From positions 382,979 through 446,978 of the forward strand of contig JAHLLQ010000003.1 of the NCBI GenBank assembly GCA_020444065.1: a stretch of 64,000 nt of DNA. Reading direction: 5' to 3'. The stretch's first letter is position 1. Every line of letters starts with the position of its first letter. This document shows positions 16,580-25,842 of this stretch, piece after piece. The translations under genes were made by a program, and so were the position numbers. Origin of the DNA: a bacterium. GTDB lineage: Bacteria > Sumerlaeota > Sumerlaeia > SLMS01 > JAHLLQ01. A model generated the notes under the pieces. It made no database searches, had not been told where the DNA came from, and saw only the letters and a list, made by a program, of their open reading frames with translations.

Positions 16580-19500
16580 ATGTTGAGTCTGAAACATATT
16601 TCACTAATTTCATTCGCCTTAGCCTGTTTTGCGAGTGCCCCTGCGCTTCCCCTGCAGGCCCGGCGCGATGCCAAGGTGCCGCCCGACTTCCATCCCGGCA
16701 TGAGCGCTGGCGACCGCCAGTTCCTCTGGGGTTCGGGTCGCGCCGTGTATCCTGATCGGCGCCAGGCACTCCCAGCCAGCCAGATCAACAGCACCTACTT
16801 GCCCAGCATTGTCAGCCAGCGCGAAGCGCCCGTCTGCTACTACATGGCGATGGGCTACTACATTCGCACCTACCAGGAAGCCCGCGAACACGGCTGGGTC
16901 AGACCGGACCCGGAAACCGATCCGGACAAGGTGATCGATGGATTCTTCCTGGCTCATTTCGACTACCTGATTCCTTTCATCCGTACTTTCGGGGCGCCGA
17001 CTTATGCGGCCTCGGATTACGATGAAGCCGCCCAATTCCCGACGCCGGAGTGTTTCGCCGAGGCGCAACTCCATCGTATTGACAGGGTCTGGTATCCCGA
17101 GTTCGCCGGCACGGCGGATGTGATGCCCTTCGTGCGCCAGCAAATTGCCGATGGCGATGTGCTCTATGCGGAGATCGAGGCGCGCCAGAATTTCGACAAC
17201 TACGATGGGGAGACTGGCGATGGTTTCGACAATGGCGTCTTCTATGAATACGCCGGCGTGAGCAATCGCGGTCCGCACGCCATTACGATTGTCGGTTACG
17301 ATGACGACCGACCCTACAATGATAGCGGCACCGCCAAGACAGGCGCCGTCCTCGCCGTCAATTCCTGGGGAAGTTGGGGATGGACGCTGCCAGGTTTCGA
17401 CGACACGAGCGGAGGGTTCATCTGGATCGGTTACGACTTCTTTATCGACTTCGTTTCCGACTCGCTTCTCGTGGTCGAAGACCGCCCCTCCGATCCGTGT
17501 TTGGATTACGCCGTCATCGACTACACGCACGAGAATGCTGACGAACTAATCATGTCGGTCGAAATCGGCGACACGGATATCGGCCCTGACGAGGAGTACG
17601 GCCTGTCGTTGGATCAGGCCTTCGGCCGCCGCCCCGTCAACGGCATTGTACGCGTTCCGATCGATCGCCTGACAGCGCGCGGCGCCGAGACGTTCCGCCT
17701 GACCGGTGTGGACTTGAACCTGCCGCTGATCTACGGGCCCGGCGTGCGCCTTGGGACGATTCGGTCCTTTTCCATCGAGCGGGCAGGCATCGGCACCTGG
17801 ACCAGCGAGGACACGCCGATCTTCACGACGGACTGGAATGCACTGAACCCAGCCGACATGCCGGAACACATTTACGCGCTGGAGATTGGACTCTTCGGGG
17901 AGCGCGAAACAACCAAGCTGGACATTCATCCCGCTGTTCTCGGGACGGGGGATTGTGTGACGGACGTTGGCGACTTCGATAGGGACGGAGACCTGGACAT
18001 CATCGCCCAGTACCCCAACTCGGGCAGCACCTACGCCTTTGGCATTTTCCGCAATCGGGGCGACGGCCGCATGGAGTGGTACGAATCCAACCTGCCCACG
18101 GGGCACGTGACTCTCGCGGATGTGGCCGACTTCAACAACGACGGCTTCCTCGACGTGCTGCTTGGGATCGATGATGCGTTTGGCATCTTCTATCGCGAAC
18201 CGGCCTTCGCCGAGTTCAGCGACAGCGGCTTGCGCTTTCCCGTAGAAGACGATCACCTCGTCGCGCGCGCTGTCGACTGGAACCACGATGGGAACATCGA
18301 TGTCGCTGTGTCGGCACGCATTGAGTACGCCGTTCCCCTTCCCGACAACACGCCGTGGAGTTTCTGGTGGAACAACGGCGACGGGACATTCACCGAATCG
18401 TCGTGGCAGATCGGCGGCGATTACAACCAGCGGCCATTCATGGAATTCGCCGATATGGATCGCGATGGTTGGGAAGACATGGTGATCGCCGTGTCGACCC
18501 CGGGGCGCGTTGATTACGGAATCTACGTCTATTCGTTCGTGGATGAAAATACATTCCCGAACAACATCGCGACCATCTCCGGACTCCACAACGACATTGC
18601 CGGCGTTCAGGTTGCCGATACCAATGGCGACGGTTGGCTGGATGTCATCATCAAGACGTACACAGGAACTCACCGGATCTTCTTGAACGATCCTGGGCTG
18701 AACTTCAGCGAAACCACCAGTAATCTTCAAGACCTCAAGACGCTCGCCTTTGGCGATGTGGATAACGACGGCGTGCCCGATGTGGCCGCCACCGGGAAGT
18801 TCCAGGACGCCGATCACGTCGGCTTGTACCGCAATACGGGAACCCAGGACTACAGCTACCTCACCGGCCTCGATATTGTTCCCTATGTAACAGGAGAAAA
18901 CGACGATCTGGAATCCCCGGATGTCGAGTTGGCGGACTTCGACTCCGATGGGGACTTGGATTTTGTTGCCTTTGGCAAGTATGCCCGTTCTGGCGCTCAG
19001 TGGGACGAGGCCTATATCGGGTTGCATTACTTCGAAAACCACACGGCCGAGCCTTTGCGCTTCAACCGCCCCAACACGCCGCCGACTCGGCCAGAACTCG
19101 CAGTGCGATCTTTCAATTCCGCAACCGGCGAGCTAACAATCGAATGGCCGCAGCCCAGTGACGATATCTCCAATGTCGAGGAACTCGCTTATCGCTATTC
19201 CGTCGGCACTCTTCCCGACTGGGCGAATCTATCCACAGATGCGTTTACGCGCAGCCAGCCGCTCGAGATGCACCCGCTGCCCAATGGCGGAATCTGCACG
19301 GCGACGATTCAGGTGCCAACAAGTCGAGCCTCTTTTGTCCGCGTGCAGGCCCTCGACGATGGCCTGGCCGCCTCGGAATGGAGCGCGCCGCTTTCGGTTT
19401 ATCCACCCAACGCGGCGTATCCCTACGATGTGAATCGCGACCAGTTTGTCGACTCTGCGGACGGCGTGTCCATGGCACTGCTGTCGACTTCCGGCAATCC

Positions 19501-21745
19501 CGACGACATTGCACGCGCGGACCTGAACGCCGATGGCGTGGTTGATGGAGGCGATCGCCTGCTTCTGAATCGCGAGATCACCGGCGCGACGGCTCCCGAT
19601 CCCAATCTGCTGGGAACACTGGACGTCACGCCGGACGATGGCGGCCTACTGGTGACCGAGCAGTTCTCGATCTCCGTCCCCAGCCACACCTTCGATGTTC
19701 CCGTCAGCGTCGATGTCTATCCCGGCCAGGAAGATCCGGCGGTCACCGGTCTCGTACCCGGCTCCGTCGTCGAGCTCAGCGGGATCCCCGACTCTCGCAA
19801 CGGCAGCTACCAGATTATGTTGCCTGTCGGTGCAAACAACCCCGACGAAACCGTCCTGGTTTACGGCCGCGAAACGCTCCCCACTTCAATCTGGGAGCCG
19901 ACACTCAGCTGGCGCATGATCCGTCCGACCTCAATCGATGGTGGGATGTTCGTCTTCGACATTCCGCCCTTCCAGCCCCTTGCTGATCGAAGCCACCGGC
20001 GGAACTCCATCGAAGTGGTCGACGCGTGGTTCGGACTGGCGGATGAGGTTTACCAGATCGAGCGCGAACACTTCATCGTGCAATTCGACTCCTCCATTCC
20101 CACTGCTAGTGTTCTCGAAATGATCACCGCGATGGAGTGGACATGGAATGAACTGACAACGACTTACGGACTGAAGAGTTCCGGCATCTCCGGTAAGGTT
20201 CAGGTTCAATTCCGCGATATCGACGAAGCGGGATTCTACTGTCCGATTCTCGACTACATCGCAATCAACCAGACCAACGTGAACAGCCTCACTCCGCCAA
20301 ACCAGTACAACCAGACAACACTGACGGGCGTCCACGAATTGACCCACCGCTTCACCCGCCAATACTACCGCGCCACCGCCGGTTTGCTGGACTATCGATA
20401 CGATACGGAGTGGCCCGACGAAGCGGCAGCCGTCTGGATGGAATGCCAGTATAACAGCGACTCCGCCGATGGCGCCCGCACCGTGATGGACGAGTCGATG
20501 ATGGTCCCGTTCGAGATCGGCCTGAACGCGGGTCTCGATGGCAAGGAAGCCTACTTCGGCTACGGCATGGCGCCGCTGATGAAGTACTTTGTCGGCACAC
20601 GAGGAAAGACCGATTTCCCCGAGAAGCTGTGGCGATTCATCAGCCTCGACTACAAGACGCTCGATGCGATCAACGCCGCGGCGGCGCAACAGGCTGAGAT
20701 CTGGTGGCACGACTATGTCGGCGGACTTCTGCTCGGAAATCTCTACCCGATCCGGCCCCAAGTGCTCACGAACGGGCTGAAAAAGCGCGAGTTCAATACC
20801 GTCAACATGGGCCCGAGCGAGATCACCGAAGGCCCCGCCGTGCGCTTCGAAGTACCCGAGGTCAAGTACCTGACATCGCCACTTTTCAGTACGCTAATCA
20901 ATGATCTGTTCCTCGATACGGACATGACAATCAGCCATTGCCTGACCGCGCGGATCGGTTATGATGTCGAGTGCTCGACCTTTGCCTATCACCCCAGCAT
21001 CAACAGCGGCGATCCGGATGTTGAACACATCAGCGACCTCGTGGCGATGAATGGCGCCTACAAGCTCGATGTCCCTGTCAGAGCGGAGTGGCTAGCGAAC
21101 TCCGACTGGCGCGTGATGAACGTCGCATCGATGCTGACGGATCCCCAGGGCGCTTCCAATCCGATGTTCATGCACATTGGAATCACTCAGGACAGAAAGT
21201 GGGATGGCCCCAGCGGCCTGACTGTCGAGAACGGCGGCACGTATCAGATCGGTCTGAGTGAAGGCCTCGCGCCAAGCTACAATGTCACTTACTCGGTCGA
21301 TGGCCCGGGACTCGCGCGCATCCGCACGCTTGATTACGGCACGATTGGCAAGGATTTCCTAGCCTGGCTGCTTGGCCAGACGCCGGCCGAATTCGACATC
21401 GAATTCCAGGCCACGCCAGTCAACCTGAGCCGCATTGAATCCACGGACACCGGTTACAAGGTCCACACGGCGGGCGCGATCAAGACCTACCGCTATCGAA
21501 TTTCTTCAACGCAAGTGGATGGTTCCAATACAGACATCGTGGAAGAGCGAAGCGACGGGCGCTTGAACTACATCGTTGAGCCAAACGATGAAATCGTCAG
21601 CATGTCGGTCGAAGTCGTTTACGACATCACGGAGCAAATCTACGACGACAACGACAATCTGCTGGACACGATCGTGCATACCGACGTGTGGACACGCCTG
21701 TCGGGCGTCACCCTGTTCGCCTATCCATTTGTTCTGGAGGATTGA
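16580..21745 (+). CDS. Secreted multidomain protein: papain-like peptidase, FG-GAP repeats, dockerin, HExxH metallopeptidase-like domain
   Basis: 1,721 residues from the ATG at 16580, next to GGGAGGGGG; a signal peptide covers about 1-24. Residues 70-300 form a C1-like cysteine peptidase: Cys86 in VCYYMAMGYY, His233 in GPHAITIVGYDDD and Asn261 in AVNSWGSWGW. Residues about 460-810 hold seven FG-GAP/VCBS calcium motifs (DFDRDGDLDI, DFNNDGFLDV, DVDNDGVPDV and others), expected to form a beta-propeller. A fibronectin-like segment (about 840-945) follows. A type I dockerin-like pair comes next (YDVNRDQFVDSADG, ADLNADGVVDGGD; about 953-1005). A second catalytic region has HELTH at 1252-1256 with WPDEAAAVWM downstream, a gluzincin-type zinc site. 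The C-terminus is beta-rich. Two unrelated peptidase folds in one secreted chain are unusual. Substrate unknown. Confidence 0.8.
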   Translation: MLSLKHISLISFALACFASAPALPLQARRDAKVPPDFHPGMSAGDRQFLWGSGRAVYPDRRQALPASQINSTYLPSIVSQREAPVCYYMAMGYYIRTYQEAREHGWVRPDPETDPDKVIDGFFLAHFDYLIPFIRTFGAPTYAASDYDEAAQFPTPECFAEAQLHRIDRVWYPEFAGTADVMPFVRQQIADGDVLYAEIEARQNFDNYDGETGDGFDNGVFYEYAGVSNRGPHAITIVGYDDDRPYNDSGTAKTGAVLAVNSWGSWGWTLPGFDDTSGGFIWIGYDFFIDFVSDSLLVVEDRPSDPCLDYAVIDYTHENADELIMSVEIGDTDIGPDEEYGLSLDQAFGRRPVNGIVRVPIDRLTARGAETFRLTGVDLNLPLIYGPGVRLGTIRSFSIERAGIGTWTSEDTPIFTTDWNALNPADMPEHIYALEIGLFGERETTKLDIHPAVLGTGDCVTDVGDFDRDGDLDIIAQYPNSGSTYAFGIFRNRGDGRMEWYESNLPTGHVTLADVADFNNDGFLDVLLGIDDAFGIFYREPAFAEFSDSGLRFPVEDDHLVARAVDWNHDGNIDVAVSARIEYAVPLPDNTPWSFWWNNGDGTFTESSWQIGGDYNQRPFMEFADMDRDGWEDMVIAVSTPGRVDYGIYVYSFVDENTFPNNIATISGLHNDIAGVQVADTNGDGWLDVIIKTYTGTHRIFLNDPGLNFSETTSNLQDLKTLAFGDVDNDGVPDVAATGKFQDADHVGLYRNTGTQDYSYLTGLDIVPYVTGENDDLESPDVELADFDSDGDLDFVAFGKYARSGAQWDEAYIGLHYFENHTAEPLRFNRPNTPPTRPELAVRSFNSATGELTIEWPQPSDDISNVEELAYRYSVGTLPDWANLSTDAFTRSQPLEMHPLPNGGICTATIQVPTSRASFVRVQALDDGLAASEWSAPLSVYPPNAAYPYDVNRDQFVDSADGVSMALLSTSGNPDDIARADLNADGVVDGGDRLLLNREITGATAPDPNLLGTLDVTPDDGGLLVTEQFSISVPSHTFDVPVSVDVYPGQEDPAVTGLVPGSVVELSGIPDSRNGSYQIMLPVGANNPDETVLVYGRETLPTSIWEPTLSWRMIRPTSIDGGMFVFDIPPFQPLADRSHRRNSIEVVDAWFGLADEVYQIEREHFIVQFDSSIPTASVLEMITAMEWTWNELTTTYGLKSSGISGKVQVQFRDIDEAGFYCPILDYIAINQTNVNSLTPPNQYNQTTLTGVHELTHRFTRQYYRATAGLLDYRYDTEWPDEAAAVWMECQYNSDSADGARTVMDESMMVPFEIGLNAGLDGKEAYFGYGMAPLMKYFVGTRGKTDFPEKLWRFISLDYKTLDAINAAAAQQAEIWWHDYVGGLLLGNLYPIRPQVLTNGLKKREFNTVNMGPSEITEGPAVRFEVPEVKYLTSPLFSTLINDLFLDTDMTISHCLTARIGYDVECSTFAYHPSINSGDPDVEHISDLVAMNGAYKLDVPVRAEWLANSDWRVMNVASMLTDPQGASNPMFMHIGITQDRKWDGPSGLTVENGGTYQIGLSEGLAPSYNVTYSVDGPGLARIRTLDYGTIGKDFLAWLLGQTPAEFDIEFQATPVNLSRIESTDTGYKVHTAGAIKTYRYRISSTQVDGSNTDIVEERSDGRLNYIVEPNDEIVSMSVEVVYDITEQIYDDNDNLLDTIVHTDVWTRLSGVTLFAYPFVLED

Positions 21746-21868
21746 AAGGGCGAAGTGGGGGAGAGTTGGGAGACGCCTAAGTTTAGGCGAGCCAGGGGGC
21801 AGTGCTCTCCCTGTCTTGTTTCAGTACGGATCTTTGCCATCCGCGATCTTCAGTCCGCCCGGGCCGCG

Positions 21869-22423
21869 TCAGATCTCTTCCAGCGAGATGCGCTGGTTTG
21901 TGTAGATGCAGATGTCGGCGGCGATCTTCAGGGACTTCTCGACAATATCGCGGGCGGACAGGTCGGTGTTGTGGGCCAGCGCCAGCGCCGCGGATTGGGC
22001 GTAGGGGCCGCCGCTTCCGATCGCGACGACAGGCTCGTCCGGCTCGACAACGTCGCCCGTTCCAGAAATCAGGAGGATCGAGTCCGAATCGGCCACGAGC
22101 ATCATGGCCTCGAGGCGGCGCAGCATCCGGTCAGTGCGCCAGAGCTTGGCGAGCTCGACTGCGGCGCGGACCAGGTTGCCGCTGTATTCCTCGAGCTTGG
22201 CCTCGAATTTCTCGCGCAAGGCAAACGCATCGGCCGTCGCGCCGGCGAAGCCGCAGATCACTCGATCGTGGTGGATGCGTTGCACTTTGCGGGCACCGTG
22301 TTTCATAACGACCTTGTCGAAGGTCACCTGGCCGTCGCCTCCGACCACGGTGTGGCCGTCCTTGCGAACCGCCAGAATCGTCGTGCTGTGCCACAATGCC
22401 TTGTTGCGATCGTTGGAATTCAC
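21869..22423 (-). CDS. hslV: ATP-dependent protease peptidase subunit HslV
   Basis: 184 residues from the GTG at 22423, preceded by AAAGGGAG at ideal spacing; the longer TTG start at 22453 places that ribosome site inside the gene and is rejected. [14 protein letters not shown] shows the N-terminal-nucleophile threonine (Thr14 after a short propeptide), and [19 protein letters not shown] and [17 protein letters not shown] are HslV signatures. HslV forms a double hexamer capped by the HslU ATPase and degrades cytosolic proteins. Its partner hslU is not in the window. The stop of the upstream DUF368 gene is 16 bases away, suggesting one transcript. Confidence 0.93.
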   Translation of the reverse strand: MNSNDRNKALWHSTTILAVRKDGHTVVGGDGQVTFDKVVMKHGARKVQRIHHDRVICGFAGATADAFALREKFEAKLEEYSGNLVRAAVELAKLWRTDRMLRRLEAMMLVADSDSILLISGTGDVVEPDEPVVAIGSGGPYAQSAALALAHNTDLSARDIVEKSLKIAADICIYTNQRISLEEI

Positions 22424-22439
22424 GGAAATCTCCCTTTGT

Positions 22440-23405
22440 TTATTCCTCGCCAAGCCGCGAGATGATAAACGTGATCACAAAACCCACGCCAAGTGCGCCC
22501 AGAACCAGTAGAATGTTCAGCGGAGTGGCGGGATGGGCCTCGACGACAGTCTCTCCATCCTCAACAAGCTTCTGAAATGGCCACAGGCCAACGACGGAGC
22601 CCACCAACAGTCCGAGCAGCACACCCATGGTCGCGTCGTGGCAGCGGTGGAGCAGCGCCTTTAGGACATTCGTCAGGCCTGCAATGCCCAGGATCACGCC
22701 CACGCCGATCGGCAGGATGTCGTGGAGTCCGATACTGAAGGCCAAGCCAAAATCGACTTCCTTGACGGCGTGCAGGAACTCCTTGATGCGATCCGTGAAT
22801 GGCAGATACAGGCCGAAGATCAGGAGCAGGTAGGAGCCGCTGATGCCGGGCAAAACCATAGCCGCCGAGGCGATGAATCCGGCGATCAGGAAGGTCAGCC
22901 AGTTCACCGGCAGAGGCATGTCGTTCAGGAAGAAGGCAATTCCGACCATGGCCAGGAACCCCGCGATCGTCCCACCGATCGCACCAGGCTTCAGCGGAGT
23001 GATCTCCTTCCAGATCAACGGGACGCCACCGAGCGTCAGTCCGATGAACAGCGCGTACATGATGTGGTGAATATTGTGAAGACCCCAACTGATCGGCACG
23101 ACGCTGGCACCGATCGCGACGATGGCCGCAAACCCCAGCACGGCAAGGAAGACGAATGGCCGCATCCGCCAACGAAGCCGCGTCACATCTGCAACCGACT
23201 CGACAAACTCCTCGTAGAGCCCCATGGCCAGGACCATCGTCCCGCCGCTGACACCGGGGATGATGTTCGCGACTCCCATCAGCCCGCCGCCGACGAGCGT
23301 GCGGATCAGGCCCGCCTTGGTCGGCTCGACCGGGTTGGCGGCCAGATGCGAAACGTCGTCTTCCGGCAACTCGCGCAGTTTGTCGTCCAGGTGTTCTTCG
23401 GCCAT
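22440..23405 (-). CDS. DUF368 polyprenyl-phosphate transporter (PopT family)
   Basis: 321 residues from the ATG at 23405 with GGAGAGGA upstream. The sequence [20 protein letters not shown] (about residue 43) is the DUF368 hallmark, repeated in the second half as [20 protein letters not shown]. This matches a two-fold symmetric membrane protein of about eight helices. DUF368 proteins (PopT) have been shown to recycle undecaprenyl phosphate across the cytoplasmic membrane for envelope polymer synthesis. It lies upstream of hslV in the same direction. Confidence 0.9.
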   Translation of the reverse strand: MAEEHLDDKLRELPEDDVSHLAANPVEPTKAGLIRTLVGGGLMGVANIIPGVSGGTMVLAMGLYEEFVESVADVTRLRWRMRPFVFLAVLGFAAIVAIGASVVPISWGLHNIHHIMYALFIGLTLGGVPLIWKEITPLKPGAIGGTIAGFLAMVGIAFFLNDMPLPVNWLTFLIAGFIASAAMVLPGISGSYLLLIFGLYLPFTDRIKEFLHAVKEVDFGLAFSIGLHDILPIGVGVILGIAGLTNVLKALLHRCHDATMGVLLGLLVGSVVGLWPFQKLVEDGETVVEAHPATPLNILLVLGALGVGFVITFIISRLGEE

Positions 23406-23626
23406 GGGCGGGGGTCCTCTCCGGGCAGGTTTGCAAGGCCCGGAATCCTGTGGAGGCGCCGGGCTGGACGGCAAGCGAAACCGATAGGACTGGATCTCCT
23501 ATCAAGAAAGTAGGATTTGAGTCCTAACCTCAGATGAGCCCTTGCCCTCAGAGGCCCCCATGGGCAGGGTTTCTGCCGAAAAGCAGAATGCTTAGAACTT
23601 TCGAGCGAAATGGAGCTCTTGAACTC

Positions 23627-25501
23627 ATGACTTTACCTCTTCCGCCCCATGGTGGGGCCAACGCACCGATCGAGAACCTGATTCCCGCCGACCAGGTGGA
23701 GGCGAGCCGCCTTGCCGCGGCCAAACTTCCCCCCATCGTCGTCAGCGATGCCGACCTTTCGACTGTCCGTCGCCTGGGCGATGGTGCCCTCACGCCGCTG
23801 ACCGGCTTCATGACCAGTGCCGTTTACAACCGCGTCCTTAAGGACGAGACCATTGACGTCGACGGCACCGCCTACGCCTGGGGAATTCCGCTGGCCCTGC
23901 CGATCACCGTCGATGAGCGGGGCGAGATCGCGATCGGCAAGTCCGCCCGACTGCTCGACCAGCGCGGCCACGTCGTGGCGATTCTCGACGTCGAGGACGT
24001 GTGGGACTGGGACAAAGATGCCTACAACACGGCGGTTTATGGCACCGAACGCACCGATCACCCGGGCGCCCGCATCGCGCTGGACGATCCGCGCGAGGTC
24101 CTCGTCGGCGGGCGCATTCACGTCTTCCCGTGGAAGCGCGACACCAACGACGTCGTTCAGAAGTACGCCTTCTCGCCTGCAGAGACGCGGGCAAAGCTGG
24201 CCGCCTCCGGCTGGGAAGCAGCCGTGGCCTTCCAGACGCGTAACCCGCTGCACCGCGCCCACGAGTACGCCATGGTGGCCGGCTGCGAGCGCCTGACTGC
24301 CCAGGGCTTGAAGGCTGGCGTCGTGCTGAACCCACTGGTGGGGGAGACCAAGAGCGACGACGTGCCCGCTGCGACCCGCATGCTGACCTACGAAAAGCTG
24401 AAGTCCGACCGCCTGCTGGGCCAGGGCGACAGCGATCCGGAGATCTGGAAGAAGGCCGGGCGGGACATTAATGACGTGTTCGATCTTTTCGCGCTCGACA
24501 TCAAGATGTTCTACGGCGGCCCGCGCGAAGCGCTGATGCACGCCATCTATCGCCAGAACTACGGCTTCAGCCACATCGTGATCGGCCGCAAGCACGCCGA
24601 CGCGCCGTACGATGACGGCACGAACATCTGGGGCGACTTCGATGCCCAGGAGAAGTTCAAGAACCTGAAGGGCAAGCTGGAGATCAAGCCGGTCAACATT
24701 GGCTTCGCAGCGTACTTCGAGGAACTCGGCCACGTCGGCCTGATCGAAGAGCACGCACCGAAGGGCTGGAAGCCGGTCACCGTTGCAGGCCGTATCCTGC
24801 GCGAGATGCTGCAGAAGGGCGAGACGCCCGACCCGCGCATCATTCGCCCGGAGACGAGCGCTATCCTGATCAAGGCCTACGCCGATCGCGCCGCCAAGGA
24901 ACGCAACATCACCTGGCACCATCACTCGGTGTCGCGCCAGGACAGGGAATCGCTGAACAAGCACCGCGGCGCAACGCTGTGGTTCACCGGCCTGTCGGGC
25001 TCCGGCAAGTCGACGCTGGCGAACGAGCTGGCCGGCTACCTGCACGAGCACGGCATTCGCACCTACGTCCTCGATGGCGACAACGTTCGCCATGGGTTGA
25101 ACAAGGACCTTGGGTTCTCTCCGGATGATCGCAAAGAGAACATCCGCCGCATTGGCGAGGTCGCCAAACTCTTCACCGATTCCGGCGTCGTGAATATGAC
25201 GGCGTTCATCAGCCCGTACCGCGAAGATCGTCAGATTGCCCGTGATCTGCAGCAGGGCGAAGACGAGTTCATCGAGATCTACGTCGAGGCGGATCTGGCA
25301 GTTTGCGAAGAGCGCGATCCGAAGGGGCTCTACAAGAAGGCCCGCGCTGGAGAGATCCCGCAGTTCACGGGAATCAGCGCCCCCTACGAGGCGCCCGAAG
25401 ATGCGGAGATCACCGTCAATACCGGCACGCAATCGATCGTCGAGTGCATCGAGACCATTGCGCAGGAATTGACGCGCCGAGGCGTGATTCGCATCGGTTA
25501 A
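23627..25501 (+). CDS. Bifunctional sulfate adenylyltransferase/APS kinase
   Basis: 624 residues. The ATG at 23627 is chosen because of GGAG 12 bases upstream; the earlier ATG at 23588 cannot be excluded. Residues about 10-430 are ATP sulfurylase: [14 protein letters not shown] contains the conserved QxRNPxHxxH loop, and [11 protein letters not shown] replaces the usual GRDHA with GRKHA. Residues about 450-624 are adenylylsulfate kinase, with P-loop GLSGSGKST and [18 protein letters not shown]. The enzyme makes APS from sulfate and ATP and phosphorylates it to PAPS, feeding sulfate assimilation or sulfation. The fusion order (sulfurylase then kinase) matches other bacterial bifunctional forms. 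A Rho-independent terminator follows. Confidence 0.93.
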   Translation: MTLPLPPHGGANAPIENLIPADQVEASRLAAAKLPPIVVSDADLSTVRRLGDGALTPLTGFMTSAVYNRVLKDETIDVDGTAYAWGIPLALPITVDERGEIAIGKSARLLDQRGHVVAILDVEDVWDWDKDAYNTAVYGTERTDHPGARIALDDPREVLVGGRIHVFPWKRDTNDVVQKYAFSPAETRAKLAASGWEAAVAFQTRNPLHRAHEYAMVAGCERLTAQGLKAGVVLNPLVGETKSDDVPAATRMLTYEKLKSDRLLGQGDSDPEIWKKAGRDINDVFDLFALDIKMFYGGPREALMHAIYRQNYGFSHIVIGRKHADAPYDDGTNIWGDFDAQEKFKNLKGKLEIKPVNIGFAAYFEELGHVGLIEEHAPKGWKPVTVAGRILREMLQKGETPDPRIIRPETSAILIKAYADRAAKERNITWHHHSVSRQDRESLNKHRGATLWFTGLSGSGKSTLANELAGYLHEHGIRTYVLDGDNVRHGLNKDLGFSPDDRKENIRRIGEVAKLFTDSGVVNMTAFISPYREDRQIARDLQQGEDEFIEIYVEADLAVCEERDPKGLYKKARAGEIPQFTGISAPYEAPEDAEITVNTGTQSIVECIETIAQELTRRGVIRIG

Positions 25502-25529
25502 TCTCTGCAGGAAATGGCATTTCTCCCGA

Positions 25530-25562
25530 AGGGGCAGGCGATTCAACGCCTGCCCCTTTTGT
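25530..25562 (+). terminator. Rho-independent terminator of the SAT/APS-kinase gene
   Basis: An 11-bp stem AGGGGCAGGCG/CGCCTGCCCCT with loop attcaa is followed by TTTTGTTATT. The rest of the spacer to 25842 shows no other supported feature. Confidence 0.9.
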
Positions 25563-25842
25563 TATTCGGGATATGCGAACTCAACATTATGCCCATAGTT
25601 TGGTTTTCGCCGCAGTCCCGGCCGTATGCAGAGGAATTGCCGGATATGGATGAGCTAAGTACATGCATATCAGCGCAAGATCATGAACTGTCGAGTCTAC
25701 TCAATTAGAGTGCTTCCCGATTGGAATTGACGCCCTGCCTATGACATTAGGTAGCTTGCAACGTTCCAAGTTGTCCTGGCACAGAGGCGATTTACTTAGG
25801 GAACGTGCCACAATCCACAGAACTGAAAGGAGTCTCCCAGTG

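Noticed and set aside
17546-19042. 498-residue minus-strand ORF
   Set aside because: Shadow of the FG-GAP region of the large secreted protein; codon pattern and domains belong to the plus strand.
22424-22453. TTG start for hslV overlapping the DUF368 stop
   Set aside because: The AAAGGGAG ribosome site lies inside that extension and is well spaced for the GTG at 22423.
23633-25546. 637-residue minus-strand ORF
   Set aside because: Opposite-strand shadow of the ATP sulfurylase/APS kinase gene, which has clear catalytic motifs.
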